Shown here: piece by piece, positions 25,954-38,978 of the stretch
Position numbering within the stretch: position 1 is the stretch's first letter
Layout: the number at the start of each line of letters is the position of its first letter
Assembly: GCA_003439945.1 (NCBI GenBank)
Contig: QVRM01003944.1
Coordinates: 12,501-76,500 of the forward strand
From: Dermanyssus gallinae
Lineage: Eukaryota > Arthropoda > Arachnida > Mesostigmata > Dermanyssidae
Direction of reading: 5' to 3'
Length of the DNA: 64,000 bases
Translations under genes and position numbers: made by a program
The notes under the pieces: generated by a model
Told to the model about the DNA's origin: nothing
What the model saw: only the letters and a program-made list of their open reading frames with translations
Databases searched by the model: none

Positions 25954-27877
25954 GTATGTATGACGGCGAGCGGAATTGATTGACGCCGAACGCGCCGCCG
26001 ACGTTCGAGTAGACGGCGGCACGGCGAGGTGGCCGCTTCATTTCGTCTGTGGACGACGACGACGACGACGACAACGATGATGATGATGATGATGATGACG
26101 ACGACGATCGGCAATCGGCTTAGTGTTTGGTCGGCGGCAAGACATCGAAGGCACTAACCACCACGCGTGCCTTCCTTCGTACTTGTGTATGCAGCAGCAG
26201 CAGCAGAAGCAGCAGCTTCTTCTAAACGTCGGCGGTGAGGGCTGAGGTCGGGCAACTTCAGAAGTAGGCTTCGTCCTCATCGTCGATCGTCGTCCTCGAT
26301 GTCATAGTCGCAGTTTGCTTTACTTAGCAACGATGAGGAGACGGAGGCAACAGTGACACTCGTAGATACCAAACTCATCTTGTAATGCCGTTTTTTGTGG
26401 TGGTGTTGGTGTTGTTGGAGTTGTTGTTGTCAGTGACGCAACTGATGGCAACAACAACAGCCATCTACTGTAGCATCTACCCTGCCACTATCTGGTATAC
26501 CAGATGCAAGTTGCTGCTACCGCCGACGCCGTGCTTGTATTTTTCTTCTGCTCGCTCTTCTTCACTTTCTTTGTCGCCCTCGTCCTCGTCGTCGTCGTCA
26601 TCGTTATAGTGGTTATGCACTTTGCTTTCTTTGTAGCTTTGGTGTCCTCAACTTAGCAATTCCAAAATAGACGACACCTGGCATTGCTCAAATGTGGGCC
26701 GTAGTTATTACAACGAATATTGCATTTTTATTACTAATACTAAAAGCCGTAATAATCAAAATCTTATTTTTTCATTTCGCTACGACTTCTACTAGAAGTG
26801 GTACTAGTACTAGAACTAAAACTACTCTAGTTAAGAACTACTACTACGATAACTAGAACTACTGGAATTAAAAACATTTTTTAGGGAGGTTGTTTCTCAA
26901 CTAGACCTACTGCTACTACTAAAACTAGAACTACTATCACTCAGTGTTAATATTGTCGCGCTATGTCGAACTCAATCTATGTCGCCCCCCTGTGAGTTTC
27001 TATGCCTCCCTCCCGTAACCTCATTCACGCTCTCTCTCGCGCGCGCTCTCTCTCTCTCTCAGTTACTATCTTTCTCTTTGTGTCTCTCATCGTTGGTCTT
27101 CCACCCTCTATCTCTCTACCTCAGAGTCGCGCGAGTGCAGCGACAGCAGCACAGCCAAACTGAAGGCAACATGCCGTTTTGACAGCTACTGTCCAGTAAG
27201 TCGGACAGGGGCGATACTCAGATTCGAGACTTATCATTTCCCTCGAGCGCTCGCAGTTCAGTCAGTCAGACGACAGTTCCGCAGTTCAGGCGTCATTTAT
27301 GAAGTTAGCTGCCTGTCAGCCGCCATGCAGAAAGATAAACAGACAGACGACAAACGGATGACAAAAGACAGGAGAAGGAGACGAGGCGGAGAATTGACCA
27401 AGACTACCACAAACAGAAATGCCGACCGGCAGACTTGAACAAAAACAACCACGCGTAACATCCTAACTAAGATAGTTTAGTCGAAGAAGAAGACGACAAC
27501 GGAAAAGAAGAAGCCAATCGATGCAAAAAGTAGCAGAATGAGAGCAGAGGACAGACACCAAATGATCTTAGCCGTCGAACCGCAAACCAGGCACGGCAAC
27601 GATCAAGTGACAACACCATAACGATGGTAAAACGAAAGCAACCGCAGCAGCAGCAGCAGCAGCAGCAGAAATATCTTCCTCGATGTCATCACGGATGATT
27701 CATACATGATGATGATAATGATTATGATGGTGGTGATGATGATGATGGTGGTAGTGATGATGATGCTAATGACAATATCATAGCAGTAAAAGACGCCAGT
27801 AGTCAACGAAAATTGTCCACAAATCACATTAGGCTGATTTGCGCTGAATTCAGCAGCACATTTCACTCGTACGGTCG
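25954..27877. other. Gene-free interval
   Basis: CG-rich with GACGACGAC/GATGATGAT (26052-26107), AGCAGCAGC (26191-26214), an ACTAGAACTACT-rich tract (26785-26945), (TC)n (27028-27060), GCAGCAGCAG (27640-27668) and GATGATGGTGG (27706-27763). Around 26880 a TTTTTTAGGGAGGTTGTTT segment resembles the SINE tail but is too short to call. Confidence 0.4.
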
Positions 27878-28024
27878 GCTATATTATTGCTACTGCGAGA
27901 CTTACTTACTACGAAGAGACCAACTGCCACTAGCACTGCTTCGATCGAACCTGATACAGCTACTCTGTATTGTATATTTTTCTCATCCGTTTAACTACCA
28001 CCACACTGCCTGCATATTTACTGC

Positions 28025-28025
<1 letters not shown>

Positions 28026-28076
<51 letters not shown>
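28026..28076. repeat. (TTA)n next to REL fragment A
   Basis: About 17 perfect TTA units. On the minus strand the repeat supplies the stop codon of the adjacent reading frame. Confidence 0.95.
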
Positions 28077-28443
28077 CCCATGGCGCCTAAAATAGATGCC
28101 GCGTTCCCTCTGCAAACGGCTAAGGACAATGCTTGCCTCAAGAATTGACCCTCTCTTCGGCCGTGTGTGACCTCCTGAATTCGCTTACTTAAATCTTTGA
28201 GAAATGCTTCGGTTCCCTTGCTGATTGGTCCTAGTGTCTCCATGACGATAGGCACAAGTATATATCTTGTTTCCAGTCCAGCATATTTAAACCGTTTTCT
28301 GGCGTCCGCGTGCTTTGCTACCCACCCCGGCTCAACAGAGCTGTGGTGTAAATAGGAAGCCGCGGTTGTGCACGAAACCGTTGCATCCCAAGCTAGAAAC
28401 TTTCCATGTGACCATAATGCAATGGTCACCCCATCAGGTCTTT
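28077..28443 (-). pseudogene. REL endonuclease C-terminal fragment, TAA subfamily copy A
   Basis: Read on the minus strand it encodes GEERPDGVTIALWSHG, then KFLAWDATVSC (the RPD-x(15)-D endonuclease signature), ETLGPISKGTEAF, and the terminal SLAVCRGNAASILGAMG. The frame passes straight into TAATAATAA, so the microsatellite provides the stop and there is no 3' UTR. Only the last 120 or so residues of the polyprotein survive. The 5' end abuts the duplicated flank at about 28450, where an in-frame stop lies just upstream. Confidence 0.75.
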
Positions 28444-28598
28444 CTTCGCCAGCTACTGCTATTGCTACTGCGAGACTTACTTACTACGAAGAGACCAACT
28501 GCCACTAGCACTACTTCGATAGAGCCTGATACAGCTGCTCTGTATTGTATATTTTTCTCATCCGTTTAACTACCACCACACTGCCTGCATACTTACTG

Positions 28599-29059
<461 letters not shown>

Positions 29060-29139
<80 letters not shown>

Positions 29140-29142
29140 TAT
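29060..29142. repeat. (TTA)n at the 5' side of REL fragment B
   Basis: About 27 TTA units joined directly to the truncation point. CATCATCAT/TTATTA imperfections follow to 29177. Confidence 0.95.
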
Positions 29143-29177
29143 TATTATCATCATCATCATTATTGTCATTATTATTA

Positions 29178-31263
29178 GTACCAATTGTGTCACCGCTGCC
29201 GCGATAACGTGGTAAGCGAATGGCATCAAAGTCACGGGTTACAAACCAGCACGAGTACAAAACATCCAGCTAAATAAATGACAATAGACAGACACGTGGC
29301 ACCACTGCACACTTTGCTTACTTGCTTTGCTGTGGGTGGCAAGGAAAGGGAGAGGGCGAGAGAAAAAACAGGAGAAGGCGCAGAACATAATCACAGAGAG
29401 GAAAGCACGAATAATATGGATTAGATATATATATACATATATTATGTGAAGACACACGATTCGTGACTTGCTAAGCCGCTTACATGCATCTTAGCACACA
29501 CCGTGTCGTACAGTTCCGATAGTGCGACATTCTGGCTGTAGTTTCCAACAGCGTCAGCCGCAGCAGAAAGGCTGCCGAAAGACGACCCTTGTTGATGGGC
29601 GGTCGCCACGTGTTTAAAATTGTGCACGTTGATTATGCTGCTGGGCGACCGGCGGTGTATATGAAGATACCCCGGGTACTTCTGTCCCGTATTCACGTAT
29701 GCATCTCGTTGTAACGAGATCTTGCCAAACGAACACAATAGTCAACGTCGAACAGCGATGCACAGCCTTCTAAATATATACATGCAGTATATATACGCTG
29801 AATTGATATCGGAAACGAGATTTCGCTCCTATATCACTCGCGTTTTGCTATGTCGCTGTCTTCATTTGAGCCGGGGCGTGTTACTGTTTGTCGTGTCACC
29901 TGCTTGCTGCGAACAACGGCTTCGCGTAACGATTCGCCTATCATCGGCAGAGAAAGCTGCGATTCAACTGCAATGACCGACCGACCGACCGAGAATTACC
30001 TGTCGCGAGCTGTAAATCTAAGCTGATGAAAGAAATCGTCAGGAATTGACCACGAAATCGAATCGTGTCGCCTGTCCAGACTAGACTAACGTCACATCAA
30101 CACAACAGAGTTCACCATTGTGATTTGCCAATTTGATACACAACAATGGAAAGAAGCGTGCAACAACAATGCCGTGCGACCACAGCAAGAAGGTCGACGA
30201 TAAGCGAATTACAGTATGGCAGCATATCGACGTCACGAAGCGTCGAAAGACGCAATTACACTGCAAATATGAACACTTGTAGCAGCAGACTGTCAGCAAA
30301 TTACACGCGATGTAAATTCCCACAGACACGCCATTTGGTAAGATGCGCTTGCTGTAAAAAAACAACAACAAAATTTACAATCACAGTCGTATTGTTTAGT
30401 ACAATGAACGGTGCATAATGTCCACCACCCATGATAACAAAGAAAATTACTTTTTTGCACTAACGATCTCATTGCTCGAAAAACAAATATTTAACTACTC
30501 AAGTAAAGATGGTGTACCAGTTAAACAAACATTTATAACGATGTTTACTGCTGCAACAGCAGTGAGAAAGCGGCAAGTATTCACACACACTTATTGCGTT
30601 TCAAGTTACGGCAACCTAGTGAAATATCCACGTTACTTTTATAAACATCATACAAGTATCGTTGGTACCCTGTAGCAATATCCCGACATAGTTTGAAATG
30701 CAATGGAATGCATATTGAAATGAAACCATTAAACATAGAAACCACTAGCATTTACTAGGAATACAGATGGAGCGACAATTGTATCATTAAACATATTCTT
30801 ATGTATCACATAGCTAACATGAGTCGAGTTGCGAGATAGAAAAGGGCACAATCCCTAATCCTTAAGTTGAAGAGATGTCCTTTTGTGATGGTGACTTGTT
30901 TACGTCGTTAGATTGGACATATCTGTAGTGCCATAAAGTATAATTTAGCCGAGATTATTTAATGTGGTCGGTTAACGCCTGAGCTATTGTATTCTACCTA
31001 TTGCGCAAATCGCGTCAGCTATTACTTGGCTAAGAGCAAAAAAGTCTCGAAATAATGATTATTCTTCGCTAATTAGGCCACTTATCCAGGCGATGATCTA
31101 GCAAGTACTAAAGGGGTCACCGTAGGCGCGCAAATCAGGCCTATAAGTGGGAACCTGGCTTCCTCGAATTGATAATCATACACATAATATGTTTTAAGTA
31201 GAGTCATCAGTTTGATTTCAACGTAATTTCTAGTTTCTATTCATCTCTTGAGGCGGGGATCTA
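29178..31263. other. Gene-free interval
   Basis: About 2 kb of unique-looking DNA. Short frames exist (for example 30146-30418 plus) but none is convincing and no repeat family was recognised. Confidence 0.4.
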
Positions 31264-31265
31264 TA

Positions 31266-32553
31266 ATGGTAGTTCAATAAGTCCTTAGAATGAAAACCAA
31301 GAATTTTCCAAATCATGTTTTTAATTTTATCTTATTCGATATACTCCCCGAGATGCTCAATACACTTTTCCCACCAAGATTTCAGAGCTTTTATACCTCT
31401 TAAGTAGAATTCCGCGTCTTTAGACTGAAAATAGGCATTGACAGCAGCCTTAACCTCTTCATTGCTGGAAAAACGCTTTCCACCGAGACTATTCTTCAAA
31501 TGTCCGAAGAGGAAATAATCAGAGGGGGCCAGGTCTGGAGAATAGGAAGGTTGTTCAATAAGTTCGAACCTCAGTTGGGCCAGTTTTGCCGATGCTTGCC
31601 GGGACTTGTGTGCAGGAGCATTGTCCTGGTGAAACAGAACAACCTTCTTCTGCAAAGCGGGCCGTTTCACGATGAGTCCTTGCTAAAGACAGTCTAACAG
31701 TCTTGCCTAATATTCTCCTGTGATCGTTTTACCGCTCTCAAGGTAGTCGACCAGCATTATTCTACGTTGGTCTTAAAAAACTGTAGCCATCACCTTTCCG
31801 GTCAATGCCGTTGTCCGCACCCTCTTCGGAGGTCCTTCATCAGGTGCACACCATTGGCAAGATGCTTCTTGGGTCTCGGGAGTGTAGTGATGGACCCAGC
31901 TTTCATCGACGGTCATGAATCTGCGCCAAAAATCCGACGGATTGTTCGACATCTTGGCCAAATTTCGCTGTGAAGCGAAAACAGGCGCGTTTTTTTTGCC
32001 TTGGTTGAGCAAATGCGGCAGCCATTTTTCTCTGAGCTCTTTCATCTTCAAGTTTTCGTGCAGGATGAAATGCACACTACCCAAACTGATCCCCAAGGCC
32101 TCCGCTATCTCCCTAATGTTCACTCGCTTATCTGCGGCAACGATTTTCCGCACCTTTTCCACCTTTTCCTAATCAGTTGCCGTTTTTGGGCGTTTTGAAC
32201 GTAGTTCATCCCGGTGCTCCTGCGACCTCTTTTTAACTCATCAATCCAGTTGGAAACAGTGGCAAAACATGGCGCAGAGTCACCGTACACCTCGTCTAAC
32301 TCAGTTTTCACTTGGGTCGCATTCCAACTTTTGAAATAAAATGCTTGATAACCATTCGAAACTCTTTTTTCTCAATTTTTCAAAATCACGCCGATACGTT
32401 GCACGGGAAAAGCGATCAAACGAAATCGCAACGGCCAATCACCATAATATTTTGACTGCTGGCAGTCGAAAAGTTGCAGTTCCTAATAGCGGTGGAAGCG
32501 CGCCAAAATTCGAATTCTAAAAAGCTCATTCTAAGAACTTACTGAACTACCTG
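31266..32553 (-). mobile_element. Mariner-family DNA transposon, full length but dead
   Basis: 1288 bp bounded by TA on both sides (31264-31265 and 32554-32555). Terminal inverted repeats of about 28 bp share the core GGTAGTTCARTAAGTYCTTAG followed by AATGA; the left one reads in from 31266 and the right one in from 32553. Length, TIR size, TA duplication and a single internal transposase frame are all standard for mariner. The transposase is on the minus strand and is disrupted. Confidence 0.92.
31332..32374 (-). pseudogene. Mariner transposase (D,D34D), inactivated
   Basis: The N-terminal helix-turn-helix region reads DEVYGDSAPCFATVSNWIDE (about 32300-32240). It is followed by a frameshift near 32210 and a stop at 32169-32171. 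The second DNA-binding half runs KRVNIREIAEALGISLGSVH. The catalytic core holds the first Asp in TVDESWVHHYTPE (about 31890), the second in VLFHQDNAPAH (about 31620) and the third in YSPDLAPSDYFLF, with exactly 34 residues between the second and third. In-frame stops at 31773-31775, 31707-31709 and 31683-31685 interrupt the middle; the first replaces the usual Trp after ATVF. An extra shift lies near the start. Overall length fits the usual 340-350 residues. Catalytic residues survive but the gene cannot be expressed as one protein. Confidence 0.92.
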
Positions 32554-32657
32554 TACATCGTAGCACAGCTCCAAAGCGTTCTTCCATGTTTTCTAGCCGC
32601 CCCCTCAATGGCTTCAAGATACCGATTTGCGTAAATCGTATATTTTATTTTTGGAAA

Positions 32658-33096
32658 GAGGCAGCTAGGTGCTTTACCAGCGCAAACCCACTTTCGGAAT
32701 GAGGAAGCTCGGTGCTTTACCAGCACGAACACCATTAGCAAAGCGTGTCCAACCAGTCACCAGCAAAGTCCGGTGGCGCGGTGGATTTGCGTGCGCCTTG
32801 AAGTTGCCCGGAGGAGACGCATAAACGCACGGGCTCAATTCCCGCCGTTGCACATTTGTATGTATAGGGTCCGAATTACAAAGCAATGCCAAAGCAATTC
32901 CGTAGACGTCAGATGTTGGCTGAAAGTCAGCCCGAAGAAAATACTTCTAGCAAAGCCGCACCAGTCTACCGAGCTGGCACGGATTTGATTGTCGCTACTG
33001 GAGCCAGGCTGGTGATGCACCTAGCTTATTGTTGCCATGGTAAAACACCGAGCTTATTGGTGTCGTGGTGAAGCACCTAGTTTATTGGCGTCGCGG
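32658..33096. repeat. Fold-back arrangement of short direct repeats
   Basis: On the left, two 43-bp units start at 32658 and 32701 and contain AGCTMGGTGCTTTACCAGC. On the right, three 28-bp units start at 33011, 33039 and 33067 and contain GGTRAARCACCKAGYTTATTG. The shared core GGTAAARCACCKAGCTT is in opposite orientation in the two arms, about 280 bp apart. This resembles the subrepeats of fold-back elements, but no target duplication was identified. Confidence 0.55.
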
Positions 33097-33192
33097 CTTC
33101 CTCTTCTTCCTGATATGTGCTCTGTAAGCTTTTTAAAGGCTGCGGGTTTCCGCAGTATACACATTGCTCGATACTTTACCATCTTCTACTTG

Positions 33193-33417
33193 TTAGACCA
33201 CGAGTGCACTCCTGGCGCAGAACATGGCGACCATCACCTTGCCAGCCGACCGACCGTTGCCGATTCCATTTTGTGGGTAAAGACGCTCCATCCAAAGACG
33301 CTGGGATCGCCGCGAGCTTTGGAACTCGAGTAGAGGGTCATAAAGATGTACCCAAGCGTCATCGCTTGTCTCATGTCTCAAGAACAAGGTATATCGACTC
33401 TTGTAAGATTTTATCAA
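33193..33417 (-). pseudogene. Second, highly decayed mariner transposase fragment
   Basis: The minus-strand frame contains DDAWVHLYDPLLEFQS and, after about 30 residues, SAGKVMVAMF. These align with the first-Asp block (DESWVHHYTPE) and the GKVMATVF block of mariner transposases. The region between is scrambled, and the second and third catalytic Asp blocks are not visible. No terminal repeats were found. It belongs to a different, older mariner than the one at 31266-32553. Confidence 0.5.
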
Positions 33418-34389
33418 AAACTCTCGAGTCAGAACGACCCGCGCATATACATACGCAATCTCCAGGCACGGTGCTTCATTGCCAATGGTCGATTGAATAT
33501 TCTCGAATCACTTTTAGGCGCATAATTCTTGCTGAAAGTTGTGCAAAATCACCGTACGCAATCCGATTTTTTTAGTACGGGAATTGTGCTTGACGCATTT
33601 TCGCCACACCATTTTTTCTGTGGGAGAATGGACTCGAATTGTTCGCCTAAACACCCAAAATGACGTCAATCAACAAAATAAATGTATTTCCATCGGCTGC
33701 AATGCTACTTATGCCAGTTTGGTGGTGTGAATAGATCCGCACCGCGGCTGTCGCTAAGCCAGTCCTGCATATGCCAGCAGTCCAAAAACTACTAAAACTT
33801 TTACTATAGCTGTTGCTTCTTGTCAGTGTCTCTCCGTGAGAGAGGCCTTCTCGAAGGCCTAGGCGACCCCAACCACCATCGTCCTCGTTATTACCGCCAA
33901 CACTCTCACCCCAATCATGATCTCGTTGATGTCATTGTCACTAGCGGGTATGTCACCAGAGCCACAGCAGCAGCAGCAGCGAGGCATAACATCGACGAGG
34001 CTCAAATCTGCGACCGCCTTGAGTTGCCAGAGCAAACTCCCGCCGGCGTGGCTGGGCGGGACAATAGACAGGATGGAGAAGAAGGAATCTCTCTGAGGCG
34101 ACAACAAAACGAACTAAACTCAGAAGTCCAGCCAGGAACAACTGAGCTGAAAGAGAGCGCGATATAGACAGACCGATCCATTATTAAAAGGTGGAATGCG
34201 AGAGCAATGAAAAAAAATAAGCACCCAGTACAGAGTATTCGAACTCAAGCGAAGCTGAACGCGCTCGTGGTTTGCGGGTGGTCACGGATGGATGACGGTG
34301 CCTGGGACAGGCTGAATGACTGACTGGGTCGGTTGGTCGATCGAGCGGTTGGCTCAAGCCCTGTCCGGCCTCATCCTCCATCTGTGCAG
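33418..34389. other. Gene-free interval
   Basis: No supported feature. CAGCAGCAGCAG at 33967-33978. Confidence 0.35.
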
Positions 34390-34525
34390 GCTCTCTCGTC
34401 CAGATTCTCCTACCCCAGACAGACTCGAAACTCGGATTGACCCGGAGGAGGACGCAGCTCCAGCGTCGGTAGCAGACGACATCGGGGGTGGAGCTAGTTT
34501 GCCAGATCGCCGCCCTCGCCGCTAA
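34390..34525 (+). CDS. Weak candidate last coding exon
   Basis: A pyrimidine-rich tract ending CATCTGTGCAG (34389) would act as acceptor. The following 45 codons (SRPDSPTPDRLETRIDPEED, then SVADDIGGG, ending RPRR) finish in TAA at 34525. The acidic, Pro-rich composition resembles a protein's C-terminal tail. An AATAAA lies at 34699. The same frame is open further left from 34316, so the acceptor is not proven. Product unknown. Confidence 0.22.
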
Positions 34526-34955
34526 CTCGAGACCGCTAACTCGCATTGATCGCTGAATGACTGGCGCCTGGCGAGCTAGAGAGAATAGCTGGCAGACTGC
34601 CTGTTTTGCTGCTCTAGTAGAGTAGTTTGACGCGCTATTTGATGAACCGACACGCACACAGTTAGGGCATTGCCAGGCCTGCTAGTCCAGTCTTGCAATG
34701 AACGAATAAATGCATTGAGTAGACTTGCGGATGTACGCTGCTGCTGCTGTTGTTGTGATCATATTGGGAACCATTGGGAATGGGAGCGTGAGAGAGATAG
34801 CTTTACCATCACCATTGTCATCGTTGGGGGTTGTAGAAAAAAACCAACGCTGGATAACAACGGCGCATGATGAATGCTGAAAAGAATAGTAATTGGCGCC
34901 GCAGCAGCTTTTCCGACTGTGTTCTTCTTGTTGTATCGTTTATTACAATAAAACG

Positions 34956-34991
<36 letters not shown>

Positions 34992-35979
34992 GGATAAAAC
35001 TTTAACCCTAAGTCTGCAAGCTTTTAAGAAAAAGAGCAGCTCAGTCCTGAAAAATCCTGCTTCATAGACCCAGTGCGGACAGTTGCCGGCCATGCCCCCT
35101 AATCCGTTCCATGATATGTGTTAATGCAAGCACATAAAAGTGTTTCTGCAGCCAACTGTAATTGCTCAGCTTCCTCTAGACACTCTGCCCGCTTAAGGTA
35201 TACTTGATACGTAACGTTCGACTTGTAAAATGAGGCAACGAGCCGGTAGGTAGCAATAGATAGAGACTGAAAGTGACGATTGATTGCTGCATTTCATCCC
35301 ATTGCGTCTAATTGTAGTATGGCAAATTCGTATGTGCTCTAATGCTGCTCGGAAGGAACGGTATCGGGATCGGACACATAGGACCCGCTTCTTTGGTGGG
35401 CAGAGCATTACGCAAAAGAGCCGCCGCATTTGAAGGGTGGCTTTTTTTCGTAGCCAAGTCCAGATACAAACTGGACTCCTCGCACCGCCACCCCGTGAGA
35501 GGTGGCGCTCTGGCTAGTGTAGATGGGTGTTCGCACCGCAGAAGCAACGAGGCAAAATTACTCGTGACGGTAGAATGCTACAATACACGCGCGCACACAC
35601 AGGCATACAAACGTTTATGTGTGTGAACAGGTTCCGCTCGTTCCCTATTCGTCGACAGCCTGATTCATTAAACAAAGGTGCTTTTGACTTCACTTGAATG
35701 ACTGTCTGGGCGGGCCGGCGGGCCTTATATATGTGCCCCCACCAGCCCTATCCCGTATTTCGCACAAATATCATCGTCGCCGTCGTCGTCCCAGTTAGTT
35801 GCTGGTCGATGTCTTTGCTATTGGACAGCGATACAGGTACAAACGAAAACAGTGGCTCGTCAATTTGTTCGTTGGGTCGTTTATTCGTCTATCTGTCTGT
35901 TCGTTGTGTGTATCACCGCAGTTCTTCACACCTATGAACGAGCGGCGCCCTGTCACGACGTGAATTTTTCTTCACAAAG

Positions 35980-36020
<41 letters not shown>

Positions 36021-36368
36021 TTGCTATTGGCATTTGATTTATTTCGACACCCGGTATACCCGCATCGACCGGTGCGACAGAGAAACCCGGCTGCTGAGGA
36101 TGACCAACGACCAGGGCAGACCAACCCCAGCCAGGACACAGGTGTGGCACGTATTGAAAGGTTGATCCTACTTGTGCAAGCGCTGCGACCGCGTTCCCTC
36201 GTTAGCAATCATGTGGTAGTAAGAGTAAGAGTAGCAGCAGCTGCTCCTGTCAAGTGCTGCTTGTCCAGTAACAATCGTAATGGTTCATAATCAACTCTTC
36301 TCTCTGTCGGTGGTGCTGAATGTGAAAGCCAAGAGAGACAAGGAAAGTACTGAGACGAGTAAATAGGA
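34526..36368. other. Gene-free interval with (TA)n tracts
   Basis: (TA)n at 34961-34988 and 35983-36018. Repeat-driven frames only. A polar frame at 36030-36290 has a possible AG/GT pair but poor pyrimidine support, and I do not call it. Confidence 0.4.
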
Positions 36369-36685
<317 letters not shown>

Positions 36686-36720
36686 TAAAATGATAATAAT
36701 AATAATAATAATAATAATAG
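36686..36720. repeat. (TAA)n at the 3' end of REL fragment C
   Basis: TGATAATAATAA to ATAATAGTAAC, about 11 units. Confidence 0.9.
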
Positions 36721-38841
36721 TAACGGACCAGCAAAGAGCAAAAAAACGCCGACGAAAAGCTCCAAGATTATTATTACTATCACGATTATGATTGCGCCAT
36801 TATGATTCCAAATGGGGCGCCCGTACCATCTTAGCGGAGAAAGGTTCAATTTAACAATTGGAACGTGGCCTGAAAATAGAAAACAAACGAGAAATAAAAA
36901 GAGAGAGAGAAAGACAGTCAGATACACATACAGTTACAACTGAAGAAACAACAACCTATAATATATATATATATATATATACGTGTGTGTGTAAAGACAA
37001 GTGAGCGACAAAACTTCGCAGACAGCCATCAGCGGTGATCGTGTTAAACAGCAGCCGAAACAACGACAAGCAAGACACGTCGAAAAGCTTGAATTAACTG
37101 CTTGAAGTAATTCCGATTGATTGGGCGGCACCCCTTCCACTTATTTTCGTACGTAGAGGCGAAACACAATTAAAGTGTGCCCTATAAAAAACATAACGTT
37201 ATATACAAAAAAAAAATATATATATATATATACATAAATAAACATGCATAATATATTTCTATTTCATCGATCAATTTTCCTACATGACAGCGGGAAAGTG
37301 AGGTGTGCTGTTATTTCTTTAAAGCGAAGACGCAAATCGACCGATCGCATTTCGACACCACCTCGGCGCTGCAAGCGCGAGAAGGACTGAGTCAAAATGC
37401 TCTTTCATTTGCCAGAATGGGGGCGCATAGTTTGGTGGGACAGCACAGCCTGATCTCACCCACAGCAGTTGCGATAATGGACATGTACTTCGGTAGCAAT
37501 GCGTACAATAACGCAAATGGCGCATTGCAAGCAGTAAAAGGAAAAATGTTGTATTGGAACTCTTACATTATGCGTTCAATCTAGCAGTAGCCGGTCCTAG
37601 TTTATATAGAGACGTTTTTAAGGTTTGCGGACTATGTTAAGCGTACAACGAATAAATAAAGCGTTATTACGTAGCACACATGTCTAACTGCAGTACATTT
37701 ATATACAAACAGCAGCAAATTAAAACTCTAAATAGATTATTGATTACTATTTAACATTGAACTGTTGGTGCATTTATAAAATAGACAATTGGAAATTATG
37801 TATGAAACAACACATCTGAAAAATGCCCTTGTATGCTTGGCTGACACGTTTACGATCCTCTAACGAAATGTTCAATGATGGTTTGGCAATTATGGCATTC
37901 ATGAGGTTAGGTCTTAGTGATGCAGCATCTAATTTCCTCGTCCAAGGTTTAGGTGGTCGTACGTGTGTTAATACACTTTTGACTTTAAAAAACAGAAAGA
38001 GAAGACCTCAAGAGGTAAATCTCACCTAGACGGCCAAACAAAAATTGATCACCCGAACGCGAGATCCATATAATTTATTTGAGATAGAAAGAAGGGAGGT
38101 TTACCAAACCCCGACACAGATATTTATTGACTGTTTGTGCATTCTCCAGCAGCGTCTTCAAAGAAAAATGCTCAAGTGATACCTCGGAACTAGAACCCGC
38201 GCCAAACGGTAATGGGTTTGGCATAAATTTGCTTCGCATGAAACCCTAGAGTGGGTTTTGGTTTTGTTCAATACGACAATTTTATTTATGTAAAAAACCA
38301 TTAACATGAAAACGGGCCTTATCGCTGCAGATAATTTTGTTGGAAAGCTCATCGTTTGCGTGTTGCTGTTCAATTACCAAATAGACAAACTTTTTTGCTG
38401 TGCATGGTACGTTGTTAGCTGGATTTTGCAGGAATAACATGCACATCTCAGGTAAGAACACGCTGTGTAATGCTTATTAATTGCATTCTTAAGCATAATG
38501 CCGAATGTATGTTCTTGGACTTGCGGTCACATTCTGGCGCACAGCGATTATGTTTTCTGTTAAATGTCTGAGCTGGTTTGACATCATTGTTCAACCCAGG
38601 CTTCTCTAAATGTTTGACTAATCTTTCATAGCTAATGCGCTTGGAACCTTTTGTCTTGTCCAAATGTTGTAAGCAATTTGCAAATTGCGACAATCTAACT
38701 TTCACAATTTTCAGAACGAAATAACGCTTAGCGATTAGGATGCATTGTGGAGTGGAATAAAGGTCAATTTTAATGACTCTCAAAGCGCAGCAGTAGAAAT
38801 GGCTCAAAATTTCAGGTTTTGTTTTTACTGCGACACCCTAT

Positions 38842-38876
<35 letters not shown>

Positions 38877-38930
38877 GTAGGTATGGACTTTTGTAAAACA
38901 AAATCTACTGTACTGAATACATGTAAAATA
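36721..38930. other. No recognised gene; one short unrecognised ORF
   Basis: (TA)n at 36960-36980, 37216-37233 and 38850-38877. A plus frame with a true ATG at 37823 runs 68 codons to 38029 and has a balanced composition (begins MPLYAWLTRL). Without homology, splice sites or length it stays unassigned. A minus frame at 38448-38807 is similar in quality. Confidence 0.3.
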
Positions 38931-38978
38931 GATATGTATGCTATATCTCAAAAAAAGTTGAGATATAGCATACATATC
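38931..38978. repeat. Near-perfect 48-bp hairpin
   Basis: A 21-bp arm (38931-38951, GATATGTATGCTATATCTCAA) and its exact reverse complement (38958-38978) are separated by a 6-nt AAAAAG loop. No mismatch is seen in the stem. Confidence 0.95.

Noticed and set aside
26873..26910. TTTTTTAGGGAGGTTGTTT resembling the SINE tail
   Set aside because: Short and surrounded by an ACTAGAACT repeat, with no SINE body next to it.
34213..34232. B-box-like GTTCGAATAC on the minus strand, possible tRNA
   Set aside because: No matching A box or cloverleaf. No tRNA gene was found anywhere in the window.
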